Positions 42,871-55,086 of a stretch of 64,000 bases of DNA are shown here, one piece after another. The notes below the pieces were generated by a model, which saw nothing but the letters and a program-made list of their open reading frames with translations, searched no databases and had not been told where the DNA came from. The position numbers were made by a program, and so were the translations under genes. The stretch comes from Saccharina japonica (Eukaryota; Sar; Phaeophyceae; Laminariales; Laminariaceae). The DNA lies in NCBI GenBank assembly GCA_008828725.1, contig MEHQ01002267.1:81320-145319 (forward strand), written 5' to 3'. The stretch's first letter is position 1; the number at the start of each line of letters is the position of its first letter.

Positions 42871-45800
42871 AGACGGAGGCAATGGTGGGTACTATTCATC
42901 CACCGGCATGGATGTGGGGTACTATCTGTGCACCGTCATGGACGTGGGGTACTATCTATGCACCGGCATAGACGTGGGGTACTATCTATGCACCGGCATA
43001 GACGTGGGGTACTATCTATGCACCGGCATAGACGTGGGGTACTATCTATGCACCGGCATAGACGTGGGGTACTATCTATGCACCGGCATAGACGTGGGGT
43101 ACTATCTATGCACCGGCATAGACGTGGGGTACTATCTATGCACCGGCATAGACGTGGGGTACTATCTATGCACCGGCATAGACGTGGGGTACTATCTATG
43201 CACCGGCATAGACGTGGGGTACTATCTATGCACCGGCATAGACGTGGGGTACTATCTATGCACCGGCATAGACGTGGGGTACTATCTATGCACCGGCATA
43301 GACGTGGGGTACTATCTATGCACCGGCATAGACGTGGGGTACTATCTATGCACCGGCATAGACGTGGGGTACTATCTATGCACCGGCATAGACGTGGGGT
43401 ACTATCTATGCACCGGCATAGACGTGGGGTACTATCTATGCACCGGCATAGACGTGGGGTACTATCTATGCACCGGCATAGACGTGGGGTACTATCTATG
43501 CACCGGCATAGACGTGGGGTACTATCTATGCACCGGCATAGACGTGGGGTACTATCTATGCACCGGCATAGACGTGGGGTACTATCTATGCACCGGCATA
43601 GACGTGGGGTACTATCTATGCACCGGCATAGACGTGGGGTACTATCTATGCACCGGCATAGACGTGGGGTACTATCTATGCACCGGCATAGACGTGGGGT
43701 ACTATCTATGCACCGGCATAGACGTGGGGTACTATCTATGCACCGGCATAGACGTGGGGTACTATCTATGCACCGGCATAGACGTGGGGTACTATCTATG
43801 CACCGGCATAGACGTGGGGTACTATCTATGCACCGGCATAGACGTGGGGTACTATCTATGCACCGGCATAGACGTGGGGTACTATCTATGCACCGGCATA
43901 GACGTGGGGTACTATCTATGCACCGGCATAGACGTGGGGTACTATCTATGCACCGGCATAGACGTGGGGTACTATCTATGCACCGGCATAGACGTGGGGT
44001 ACTATCTATGCACCGGCATAGACGTGGGGTACTATCTATGCACCGGCATAGACGTGGGGTACTATCTATGCACCGGCATAGACGTGGGGTACTATCTATG
44101 CACCGGCATAGACGTGGGGTACTATCTATGCACCGGCATAGACGTGGGGTACTATCTATGCACCGGCATAGACGTGGGGTACTATCTATGCACCGGCATA
44201 GACGTGGGGTACTATCTATGCACCGGCATAGACGTGGGGTACTATCTATGCACCGGCATAGACGTGGGGTACTATCTATGCACCGGCATAGACGTGGGGT
44301 ACTATCTATGCACCGGCATAGACGTGGGGTACTATCTATGCACCGGCATAGACGTGGGGTACTATCTATGCACCGGCATAGACGTGGGGTACTATCTATG
44401 CACCGGCATAGACGTGGGGTACTATCTATGCACCGGCATAGACGTGGGGTACTATCTATGCACCGGCATAGACGTGGGGTACTATCTATGCACCGGCATA
44501 GACGTGGGGTACTATCTATGCACCGGCATAGACGTGGGGTACTATCTATGCACCGGCATAGACGTGGGGTACTATCTATGCACCGGCATAGACGTGGGGT
44601 ACTATCTATGCACCGGCATAGACGTGGGGTACTATCTATGCACCGGCATAGACGTGGGGTACTATCTATGCACCGGCATAGACGTGGGGTACTATCTATG
44701 CACCGGCATAGACGTGGGGTACTATCTATGCACCGGCATAGACGTGGGGTACTATCTATGCACCGGCATAGACGTGGGGTACTATCTATGCACCGGCATA
44801 GACGTGGGGTACTATCTATGCACCGGCATAGACGTGGGGTACTATCTATGCACCGGCATAGACGTGGGGTACTATCTATGCACCGGCATAGACGTGGGGT
44901 ACTATCTATGCACCGGCATAGACGTGGGGTACTATCTATGCACCGGCATAGACGTGGGGTACTATCTATGCACCGGCATAGACGTGGGGTACTATCTATG
45001 CACCGGCATAGACGTGGGGTACTATCTATGCACCGGCATAGACGTGGGGTACTATCTATGCACCGGCATAGACGTGGGGTACTATCTATGCACCGGCATA
45101 GACGTGGGGTACTATCTATGCACCGGCATAGACGTGGGGTACTATCTATGCACCGGCATAGACGTGGGGTACTATCTATGCACCGGCATAGACGTGGGGT
45201 ACTATCTATGCACCGGCATAGACGTGGGGTACTATCTATGCACCGGCATAGACGTGGGGTACTATCTATGCACCGGCATAGACGTGGGGTACTATCTATG
45301 CACCGGCATAGACGTGGGGTACTATCTATGCACCGGCATAGACGTGGGGTACTATCTATGCACCGGCATAGACGTGGGGTACTATCTATGCACCGGCATA
45401 GACGTGGGGTACTATCTATGCACCGGCATAGACGTGGGGTACTATCTATGCACCGGCATAGACGTGGGGTACTATCTATGCACCGGCATAGACGTGGGGT
45501 ACTATCTATGCACCGGCATAGACGTGGGGTACTATCTATGCACCGGCATAGACGTGGGGTACTATCTATGCACCGGCATAGACGTGGGGTACTATCTATG
45601 CACCGGCATAGACGTGGGGTACTATCTATGCACCGGCATAGACGTGGGGTACTATCTATGCACCGGCATAGACGTGGGGTACTATCTATGCACCGGCATA
45701 GACGTGGGGTACTATCTATGCACCGGCATAGACGTGGGGTACTATCTATGCACCGGCATAGACGTGGGGTACTATCTATGCACCGGCATAGACGTGGGGT

Positions 45801-47250
45801 ACTATCTATGCACCGGCATAGACGTGGGGTACTATCTATGCACCGGCATAGACGTGGGGTACTATCTATGCACCGGCATAGACGTGGGGTACTATCTATG
45901 CACCGGCATAGACGTGGGGTACTATCTATGCACCGGCATAGACGTGGGGTACTATCTATGCACCGGCATAGACGTGGGGTACTATCTATGCACCGGCATA
46001 GACGTGGGGTACTATCTATGCACCGGCATAGACGTGGGGTACTATCTATGCACCGGCATAGACGTGGGGTACTATCTATGCACCGGCATAGACGTGGGGT
46101 ACTATCTATGCACCGGCATAGACGTGGGGTACTATCTATGCACCGGCATAGACGTGGGGTACTATCTATGCACCGGCATAGACGTGGGGTACTATCTATG
46201 CACCGGCATAGACGTGGGGTACTATCTATGCACCGGCATAGACGTGGGGTACTATCTATGCACCGGCATAGACGTGGGGTACTATCTATGCACCGGCATA
46301 GACGTGGGGTACTATCTATGCACCGGCATAGACGTGGGGTACTATCTATGCACCGGCATAGACGTGGGGTACTATCTATGCACCGGCATAGACGTGGGGT
46401 ACTATCTATGCACCGGCATAGACGTGGGGTACTATCTATGCACCGGCATAGACGTGGGGTACTATCTATGCACCGGCATAGACGTGGGGTACTATCTATG
46501 CACCGGCATAGACGTGGGGTACTATCTATGCACCGGCATAGACGTGGGGTACTATCTATGCACCGGCATAGACGTGGGGTACTATCTATGCACCGGCATA
46601 GACGTGGGGTACTATCTATGCACCGGCATAGACGTGGGGTACTATCTATGCGCCGGCATAGGCGTGGGGTACTATCTATGCACTGGCATAGATGTGGGGT
46701 ACTACCTATGCACCGGCATAGACGTGGGGTATTATCTATGCACCGGCATAGACGTGGGGTACTATCTATGCACCGGCATAGACGTGGGGTACGATCTATG
46801 CACCGGCATAGACGTGGGGTACTATCTATGCACCGGCATAGACGTGGGGTGGCTATTATGCAAGCATTCTAAATTGGGGTACTATCTATGCACCGGCACA
46901 GACGTGAGCATTCCAAATTGGGGTACTATCTATGCACCGGCACAGACGTGGGTGGGTACTATTCATGCATTCCAAATCAGGGTACTGTCCATGCACCGGC
47001 ACGGACGGGACGATTCATGCACCGGCATAGACGTGGGTGGGTATTATTCATGCATCTCAAACTGGGCGATAGTGGATACATTGTGTGCCCCCCCATGCAC
47101 CGGCATGGACGGGAAGGGGGTACTATCCGTGCGCCGGCCTGGACGAGGGTGGGTACGCTAACGTCAATGAATCCATGTATTGACGTTAACAAGTCAGGGT
47201 ACTATCCATGCGCTGGCGTGGACGAGGGTGGGTACTGTCCATGCGTTGGC
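42871..47250. repeat. 30-bp satellite, about 145 units (123 identical)
   Basis: The unit begins 'caccggcatagacgtggggt' and continues 'actatctatg'. From 42961 to 46650 every unit reads the same: 3690 bp, 123 copies. Degenerate units occur at both edges (42880-42960; 46651-47250, where units become variable in length, e.g. 'ggtactatccgtgcgccggc'). Because 30 is a multiple of three, three of the six frames are open throughout (for example ten-residue repeats TGIDVGYYLC and HRHRRGVLSM). These long ORFs are consequences of the repeat and are not supported as genes. Confidence 0.97.
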
Positions 47251-47289
47251 CATGGCCAGCTGGTGCATGGTACCGCGCGAAATCGTTTC

Positions 47290-47636
47290 TGTTGCCCAGC
47301 ACTTCATGTTGTACATATGTATGTACGTGCGGCAGTATGCTGTACATGTATGTACTTTATATGTGCAGCGCTGGTGCCCAGCACCTCACGTTGCACATAT
47401 GAATGTACGTGCCGCAGCATGTCGTACATATTTATGTTTATACTCGTACGATTATATATATATTTTACACATGTATTTACGTATTATTTATACGTGCAGC
47501 GCTGGTGCCGAGTACCTCATGTGGTACATATGCATGTTCGTGCAGCAGTATGTTGTACATTTTTATCTGTATACTCGTATATGTATTTTATATGTGCAGC
47601 GCTGGTGCCTACTGTAGCACCTTATGTGGTATATAT
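47290..47636 (+). repeat. three units of a repeat of about 115 bp
   Basis: Each unit contains 'gtgcagcgctggtgcc', 'gcacctca(c/t)gt' and 'tgtacgtgc(g/c)gcag(t/c)atg'. A single related fragment is at 51778-51815. The array lies between the 30-bp satellite and Element-2 copy II. Confidence 0.75.
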
Positions 47637-49651
47637 TACAAGGTTCCCCTTCGGGATGTTGGTCACTTGAACTCCCGGGGGTGTCGCAAGTCAAAAAGAG
47701 ATCGCACATACTTCATAGTTCTCTTTTTTTAGCAAACATGTGGTATACTAGACTGCTGTCTTGTTCGAAGGAAAAAGTAGTACGTAGCGACCGCCATTGC
47801 TAACGAAAAACAGGTCACGAGATGATATCGTATCTGAGGTACAGTGGACTACCGGTGTATAGAAACTTTAGTTCGTTGTCCAGTCTCAGCGACTTATTTT
47901 ATTTCCGACGTCGATCTAGCTATTTTGTGTAGGGTTTAAAGTCGATCCCACACTGGTGAGCTGTGTTATAAAACTGAAGTTTTATTTTGTTCGTGCCAAC
48001 CTAAGCTCGTTATTCTTGACCCATAGTTTATGAACTGCAGGCACCCACTACTACGAGTATTTGTGTTGAATGGTGATTTGTTATGCCGAGTAGATCCACG
48101 AACAACTCGTGAATCGCGACGAAAACGAAGCAAAACACCCTGATAATCCGGGCGAGGCCAGGCAGACAACCTGTGAGTATGACATCTCGCCAGCCGGGCC
48201 ACACTACAGCAGCACATATCACGAAGAGTACATAGAGTATACATAGTTCAGTACGAAGACTATACACACAGGGCGGACCTAGAGTACACAATAAATACTG
48301 GTACAACAGAAGAAGTGACTGCTGCTGTATACAGAACAGTACCGACAGCATAGAACAGAGCACATACAATAAACAGTACACAACGATTGAGTACACAGCA
48401 CACACAGTTATATCTAGTTGTGGTGCTGGAGAGCAGAGTGTGCGCACAATAAATAGTACATAACGAGGTATCACGGCTGTTCTACGCTGTACAGATGAGT
48501 ATATATATGCACAAGATAGTAATGACAGAGCTGTTGCCCGGCGAGTCCCGCCCCGGTCCTAGATAAGAGTATTTACTACATTTTGGGCGGGTACTCTGGT
48601 ACGTGTTTAGCAGGCGAGTACTCATCTAAGGGTACCCGTCGAACACCTGGGTACCTCGGTGCCCGGGGCCCAAGTTCTCGGCGAGTATGAAGTGTTATCC
48701 ATACCCGTGACGGGTATTGGCTGTTTTGTTGTTTTCAATCGCTGCTGTACTGCGTGGGTACGTCAAATCAGAGGGGGAAGTTTTGCTGGAATCGCATATG
48801 ATACATCAAACATGCACACACGCATGCATACACAAAGAAAAACTGAACACAGCAGTAGTTCGTAGCTGTCACAATTAGACCTGCTGGATTCCCCCTGCTA
48901 GCTGTGTGCTACGGGTCCTGCGGACGCCAACAGGACACCACAGCCGTCACAAAGGCAACAATCTGAACAGCGGCTACTTCGTGTTATGCAGCTTATACTA
49001 CTACTGCTGCACCAAAATACTCGTATTCGTACGTATGTAGATCGGCCTATCGTTCACGTAGATAGAGAGAGGTAAATATAATATGCCTACTCGTACTGTA
49101 CATAGTACTCGTAGATATGCGTATGTACTCTACGTAGATTGCAAAATCTTGGAACCAAAATTATAATTTTACATAAAATGCGCATATGATTTTTCAAGCG
49201 TTTCGTACAACTGCTCTATTGCTGTACACAGCCCAGAGAGAGCAGACGCATGCAACATGGTATCAACTACTGCTGCACGACGCTTGATGTATGCCTCGTT
49301 CAATGTCGGTGTGATCCTTGCTGTCTCGTGCGTGGTGCGCACTGTGTGTGTTCCGTTCATGCGGCGGGCCAAAAACGAACCATCAAAATTCATACGGATC
49401 AGGTTTGTCATAGGAGTTGCGAGGCGGTGTCAAGTCGGAACGTCTCCCCTGAGTTATTTGCCAGAACTCGCGACTTTGAAGGCCCAGAGCACGCCCCACG
49501 GGCCTCGGCCGGGACCCGCACTTGCGCCGCGGTGTACACGCTGGCCCCCTGCGTGCCCCGCAGCCGACAGCGCGAGAAAAGACCCGCGGCCGGAGATGAA
49601 AAGTGAAAGTGTTCCGGGAAAATGTTCATTTAGTACCTATACATATATGTA
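47637..49651 (-). mobile_element. Element-2, copy II (longest)
   Basis: From TACAAGGT-TCCC-CTTC-GGGA (47637-47656) through 'gacacccccgggag'-type sequence (reverse), the 'ttaaagtcgatcccacac' block, 'gcctatcgttcacgtagata' and the GC-rich block near 49430-49600, to 'atatgtata' at 49651. It is about 500 bp longer than copies I and III because of a segment at 48240-48480 rich in 'gtacacaa' phrases. Confidence 0.75.
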
Positions 49652-49930
49652 TACAAGGCTTTCCTACGGAGTGTCTTAATATAGTAAGGGCGACGCATGA
49701 AAAACGGGTTCCCTCGCCAGCAGTAGAGCGTCAACATATTGCACAGCAGCAGCAGCAGCAAAAAAAGACAGAAGCAACAACTGCACTGCTGCAGCTTCAC
49801 CTAAAACCGAGGAGTGCGGACAAAGCGTTTATTATGTAGACGAAGAAGGAAACAAATAATAAAATATCGTTTTATTTTTTACCATTCTGCCGCCTGCTGG
49901 TCGAATATGCACGTCACAGTACCTCCTACA
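49652..49930 (-). mobile_element. Element-9, copy 2
   Basis: Starts TACAAGGCTTTCCTACGGAG directly against the far end of Element-2 copy II, so the two elements are immediately adjacent. Body as in 35055-35301. Confidence 0.6.
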
Positions 49931-51200
49931 TTATTAGTACGTACTTATATGCCAGTGTCTTCCTCTTCTTCGTGATGCTTCGCCCGTGCAGCAGTTATCT
50001 GTTCTCTTGGGCACGCATGCTTTTCTTCTAGGGGCGCTTCTGACTCCGTGCATCATTTGTATTATGTTTCATTTCATAATTCGTTTTTATTGTCTTTTTG
50101 TCCTTACTCTTTGGTTTTTGGCTCGTGTCGTTGTGTTCTCGTACCCGGTATGTTGGCATTTCACTTGCTTTACCTATTAATTTGCGTATATTTTGTTTGG
50201 ATTTTGTTTGCCTCACAGGCTGTGACCACATCATTTGTATCTCTATAAGATTAGGAATCAGGACAGACAATGGGGGCACTGATGTAGTTGGATTGTAAAA
50301 CGCATTTCAGGGTAGAAAGAACGTGTTTCGTGTGAAGACAACACACACTGCTGTTTCATACATATAAGTAGTGGTACCCCGAACTATGCCAGGGCAGCGC
50401 CGGTATAGCGGACAAAAACAAAAACACGAAATAATAACTGGGCCACGATCCACACCCTATAACGCGATCCATTGATCAGGTAAATTGACAAACTATATGT
50501 ATGCCGGCATCCACGCGGAGCCCTTGTAGAAGACAAACAAAATACAAAACGAAAAAACAGGGCTCGTACAGCAGTAGCAGCAGCAGTAGCAAGCAGCAGC
50601 AGGCAGCAGAGGAGAGCACCTGAGCAGGACCTCCCCGTTTGCCCCCCATGTTCTTGTTTCCCTGTGCTGCTCTGTCTTGTGTGTGTTGTACACAGCTCAC
50701 AATGTCGAGATTTGCTTGAAAGTGTCCATATTGCTGACAAAAAATATATATTCCAAATGCGTCAGCTGTGAGTTCAACCGATTGAATAGTTCATACTCAA
50801 CTTTGCGAGCTGCATAGATGTTTGTTCTATGTGTTATTTGTAGTGTTCGTGTGGGATTCGTGATGTATGCCGTGTGTATGATACTCGTACCCCAGAACTC
50901 CCTTCGTACGGGTACGACTTGTTTACTTTCTATATTAGGAGCATTTTTTTCCAGAGGATAATTTCCTGAAAAAAGCGTGCCTCTTGGGGAAGTGAAAAAA
51001 ACAGCAAGTTATTGGCCGGGCAAGTAACCATGGTACAGCACTATTAATGCCTCATAGACCTGTCTGTACAGCAGCAACACAGCAGTATATTATGTATGAT
51101 GTCAAGTGAGGAACAAATAGTTTATTGTTTTTTACATGGGCGTACTTGGCGGTTGAACAAAATAGCAGCAGCTACGAGTACTACTACTGTGTACCGACAC
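49931..51200. other. intergenic; isolated hairpin end at 50501-50528
   Basis: No supported gene. At 50501-50528 the palindrome ATGCCGGCAT is followed by 'ccacgcggagcccttgta', an element end like that of Element-6. The sequence to its left (about 50380-50500) is presumably that element. Clusters of CAG are at 50570-50610. Confidence 0.4.
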
Positions 51201-51207
51201 ACACTCG

Positions 51208-51224
51208 GACAGCAGCACATAGCA

Positions 51225-51263
<39 letters not shown>

Positions 51264-51270
51264 GCAGCAG
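51208..51270 (+). repeat. CAG microsatellite
   Basis: (CAG)n with a few interruptions, beginning 'agcagcaacagcagcagcag'. Confidence 0.95.
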
Positions 51271-51282
51271 CAGTAGTGGCAA

Positions 51283-51474
51283 TTAAGCAGCAGCACCAGC
51301 TTTACCGCTGCTGCCAACACCAAAAGCGATGTTAACAGGAGAAGCTTCGCCGCTGCCGACACCAGTAGCTTCTCCGCCAACTGGGGTTGGCGAGGCAGCT
51401 GCTTTGACGTCAGCGGCTTTCTTCGCCCGGCGATTAGTGGTAGTTCTCTTTGCGGCAGAGGCGGTGGTGTTCAT
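51283..51474 (-). CDS. possible small basic protein, unknown
   Basis: 63 codons from ATG (51474): MNTTASAAKRTTTNRRAKKA at the N-terminus, basic and NLS-like, then an Ala/Gly/Ser/Val-rich body (GVGSGEASPVNIAFGVGSS) to a stop at 51283 just before the CAG tract. The frame also extends upstream without an ATG. Composition is simple and other frames are open too. No domain recognised. It could equally be non-coding. Confidence 0.25.
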   Translation of the reverse strand: MNTTASAAKRTTTNRRAKKAADVKAAASPTPVGGEATGVGSGEASPVNIAFGVGSSGKAGAAA

Positions 51475-52493
51475 AATGTGTGCTTTGCAAGAGAGGTCGA
51501 GGGTGTTTGTGAAGGTGGGGCTTGTGACTCGCTGAGACAGCTTGTGCCAGGCGAGTAAAAGCGGAGACGAGCGGGTCAAACGGGTGAAATAATAGAAGCT
51601 TCTGGAACATCAGTCTTTAAAGAGCTGGACTGTTTCGAATCGACAGCTGTTGAAGGTCTGGACTGCACTGTTTATCAAAAGTTGGGCAGAAAGTTGGGCC
51701 GTTTGTCGCGAGAAAGAGCTGTCTTACGGTCCTCTCGTAACGACCGACCCCAGTTAACGTAAATGTCATGTTATCTATATGTACGTGCGGCAGAATGCTG
51801 TATACATTTACATTCATGTTTCCCCCCCCCCACGTGCAGCAGTATCCTGCACGTTCACCGCCAGGTGTGTCCGCGCATATTGAAGCGAAAGATAACGGTA
51901 CTTCTTGATTGTTTCAATCGCAGTGTATCCTGATTTGAATATTCGAAAATAATCATGAGTAACGACAAACTTGGTGATTATTGTTGGTTATTGCCTATGT
52001 CGCCATAAATAATCCAACAATCGTGGCTAAACACCATACATAGTCACGATTTAATCAGCCGCCACTCTATGCGTATGTCGTGCTTTATCGAGTACACCGG
52101 TATCTTGATGCCGACGATACGTGTCGTTGTATATAGACGTTATGTATAGCATGCGGCCTATTATACCATGTGTGCAACCCTTGTCATCAAGTACATCAGT
52201 ATGTATCGTGAAGGCGACGAAGACCCCAGTCAACGCCATCAGTTAACAGCAGATGCTACTGCTGTAAGTGTCCGCCCATTTCTTATATTAGTGGGCTCTC
52301 CACGAACATCCATATTCACACCGTCAACGCAAAAACCGTGAGTATCAGAGTTACGTACAACGTAAACGTAACAAACAAACAGCAGTGAACAGCAGTCACG
52401 TACAACGTACACGTGGAACAGCAGAGTGATCACGATAATCGGAGCAGTACTCGTAGTCGGACGAACTATCCGGGTACCCAGTATTGGGTGAAG
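51475..52493. other. intergenic; nothing recognised
   Basis: 51778-51815 is a fragment of the 115-bp repeat of 47290-47636. Otherwise unassigned. Confidence 0.35.
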
Positions 52494-52919
52494 CTATCGC
52501 ACGGCGTGCTGATATCGCCGCGTGATCCGACAACATATGCGATGGTCGCTGCCTCTGAATCTACAAGCCAGCCCTAAGTATCGAGCTGCTAGTCTTTTAT
52601 CGGGTCCAGGTCTATCCGTTTTGACCGCTGTTCGACTCTCGCTTCGGACGCAGCCTACATTGAGCACATACCGGGGAAGTATCGTTCGTAGCCCTTGTCC
52701 GTGTTGCGCCGAAGACGCCGTCCTCCACCAGTCGTTGCTGTTGCAAACCAGAAAACCACACGGTAGGCCTCGACTAGGCCTACCATTCGGCAGTGGACAA
52801 TATCGTGTACCTCTGCTGTGCCCGGCGCAGCTATGCACGTCAAGCTGAGGCACTCGAAAGTGAGCATCTCTCTCCTGTACCCTTGCCTCTTGTGGCAAAT
52901 AAACGTCGGTAGAGCCCAT
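52494..52919 (-). CDS. doubtful open region, possible gene remnant
   Basis: A 141-codon ATG-to-stop frame is open here. The overlapping frame 52867-52655 (70 codons from ATG, with EVHDIVHCRMVGLVEAYRVV) looks somewhat more protein-like. Neither gives a recognisable domain, and the + strand is open too. Listed only because the region is long and free of repeats. Confidence 0.15.
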   Translation of the reverse strand: MGSTDVYLPQEARVQERDAHFRVPQLDVHSCAGHSRGTRYCPLPNGRPSRGLPCGFLVCNSNDWWRTASSAQHGQGLRTILPRYVLNVGCVRSESRTAVKTDRPGPDKRLAARYLGLACRFRGSDHRICCRITRRYQHAVR

Positions 52920-53499
52920 GACTAATTAAAAGGTTAATTCCGTCGGTCGACAACAAAACTCATATTTCTTCATTTCTGTACTTTACTTGGAAATATCATG
53001 CAAATAACATTCCAGAAGCACAAACTATTCAAAACTACCGTAATTTCTGACTGGAAAGTACCTTCAAATTGTATTTGATGCGTATTGTTCGATTTGTGAA
53101 AATGCTGGATTTTTCTGGATTTTTCACACTGCTTCGATGGAGAAACGGATTTTTGCGTTGGGTACCTGTGGGATGGTAGGGCAATGCATTCCGAGAAGCG
53201 CACTACCCTTTCGACAGTGTTCCGGGTCAAAAAAATCAATACATGGTCGAAAGACACAAATCGAACTGAAACAAATTGAACTTCCATAAGAAACAGCCTG
53301 ACAACAACTACAAGTATTAAACAACACAACACACCAATCCATCACCAAGACATCCGCGCTCGTGCACTACACGGTGGCAAACCGCATCTTTGTCGCGGGC
53401 ACCCAGGGCAAGGAGGAGAGCCGTCGGCACGACTACGAGTACCTGATCGATGCAGGCTCCAACACCGCTGTCGGAATTTGACGGGCCAGGTACAACGCC
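52920..53499. other. intergenic; nothing recognised
   Basis: AT-rich. A short stretch (53340-53480) on the + strand reads like captured coding sequence (GC-rich, 'cgcgctcgtgcactacacgg') but is too short to judge. Confidence 0.3.
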
Positions 53500-53755
53500 A
53501 AAACATAGATATAAATAAAATGAGCATCGACCACTCAGGTGATCTTGGACCTGTTCGGCTCTGACTTCGCTTTAGACCGGACTCGCACTCGGGACCCGTT
53601 TCGAAGGCCTCGCGTTGGCTCTCTCGCCCGCTCTTCTCGAGGGTCACCCCCCTCAGCCTCCGCCGGTCACTTTCCGCCCGCGCGCACTCTTGGGTCAAGC
53701 GCCGCCGCCGAGCGCAGCGACCTCGAAGTGCGCGGATCTTGCGGAGAACAACAAC
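53500..53755 (+). repeat. Element-7, copy 2
   Basis: Reverse complement of 25310-25560 with substitutions and small indels ('cgctcttctcgagggtc', 'cgcagcgacctcgaagtgcg'). Confidence 0.6.
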
Positions 53756-54099
53756 TTAGCCCTTATAGGACTGGAGTCCCGTTATGGGGACAAATTGCTT
53801 AGAATTAGAGTGTTTGTCCACAAAACGGGACTGCAGTCCTGAAAGGGTTAAAATGGGCAAAACAAATAACACGACGACAACATCTATCTATCAATACAAA
53901 TAATACCCGTACTCATACATTCATATCATACCATCCAGTATATGAACACTGTTTGTATGATACGCTGCACGCGTATCGTTATGTGCATGTGTATTAATAT
54001 TATTACTGATAATATTAATACTTATCATATTACAAAAGCAGTAACATTGATATGNTTTTCTCATTTGATTCACATTCATATTATCATAGCACCCAATTT
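53756..54099. other. AT-rich flank of the SINE; N at 54055
   Basis: No gene. Rich in 'attaatatta' and 'catatca' phrases. Confidence 0.3.
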
Positions 54100-54437
54100 T
54101 TNTTTTTTTTTTTTCCATCCCATTTATTATCTTCGCACTTCTCGTCTCTCCCTCCCTAGTCGTAACTCAGATCCAGGGGTCAAAAGTAGGCTCCTCTCCC
54201 TCCTCCCCCACTACGGTTCTTGCCCTGCATTTTATCGCGCAGAGAGTGTTAGCCTTCCCAACGCTCGTCGGTATTTCATCGATTTTGCTAACTCACGCTC
54301 TCGCGCTTTCCGCTAGTCAAGATATTTGCGAGAAAAAGTCCGCACGATGTAGAGCATGCACTCGGGGGGGCTCGAACTCCGACTTTCGACGCTTAACAAG
54401 CTTCGTGGTTACCTGCTAGCCCACCGGGGCGACCGCA
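54100..54437 (-). mobile_element. tRNA-headed SINE
   Basis: On the minus strand a tRNA-like head (54437-54356) is followed by about 230 bp of body ending AATAAATGGGATGG (54115-54128) and a poly(A) run (T-run 54103-54114, with an N at 54102). The body recurs at 22493-22710. A Pol III head with an A-tail is the hallmark of a SINE moved by a LINE reverse transcriptase. Whether the LINE at 36-40 kb is its partner cannot be told, since no shared 3' end is visible. No clear target-site duplication found. Confidence 0.6.
54356..54437 (-). tRNA. tRNA(Asn)-like pseudogene forming the SINE head
   Basis: The A box reads GTGGGCTAGCAGG (54424-54412) and the B box GGAGTTCGAGCC (54380-54369), 44 bases apart. 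Between them CGAAGC-TTGTTAA-GCGTCG forms an anticodon-type arm with one mismatch, whose seven-base loop would present GTT (Asn). The T-arm and acceptor stems pair poorly, so this is a degenerate tRNA-derived sequence and not a working tRNA gene. Confidence 0.45.
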
Positions 54438-55086
54438 GGGCATATTCGCATTATTCACTCAGAATGAAAAAGCTGACCCGATTAATTAATAATGTCTTCT
54501 TCAGGTGATACTATATTAATAGCAGCATCATGCACATACATACGTAGGGTGGTACCCAATACCATACCTGGTATCAAGTAAATGACTGGTATCGTATACG
54601 TATACGTAGAGGGGTGCTAAATTTTCATCCCCACACAAACTCCATCATAAACATATTAATAAAACTTGGATATTAATAGAAAATTTCGGACGGGGGGAAA
54701 AGAAATCGAACTTGGATAAAAAACTTCGAAAGTTCATGAGGCGGGGGGAAAAAAAATCTCATCACTGTAAGAGTCCGGATACGGAGCGGAGCGGTTTCAT
54801 CCTCACACATTAAATCAATAGAACTTGAAAAATTTCACTTGTCATCTACCGCGCTAGCTCACCCGACTCCTTAGCACTACGAATCAAGAGAGCACACGCG
54901 TGTCTTTGCGATACATACGCTACGCGCCAACAGCGCCCAATCATGAGAACGGGGGAGATATCAACGGCGGGGTAAGATTGCGGACCCGCGAGGATCAACG
55001 GACGTCGAGAAGTCAGTGTTTCCTGAGAATGCAAATGGCCCGAAGCGGTGAGAACTACGTTTACTGAGCTCAGACAAATGATAAGA
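54438..55086. other. intergenic; nothing recognised
   Basis: Two similar phrases 'gcggggggaaaaaaaa' and 'acggggggaaaagaaa' near 54690-54760. No gene. Confidence 0.3.

Noticed and set aside
42868..47161. ORFs of 1334 and 1417 codons over the satellite
   Set aside because: They exist because the 30-bp unit is a multiple of three and lacks stops in those frames. Two + strand frames and one minus frame are open at once, and there is no unique coding sequence at either end.
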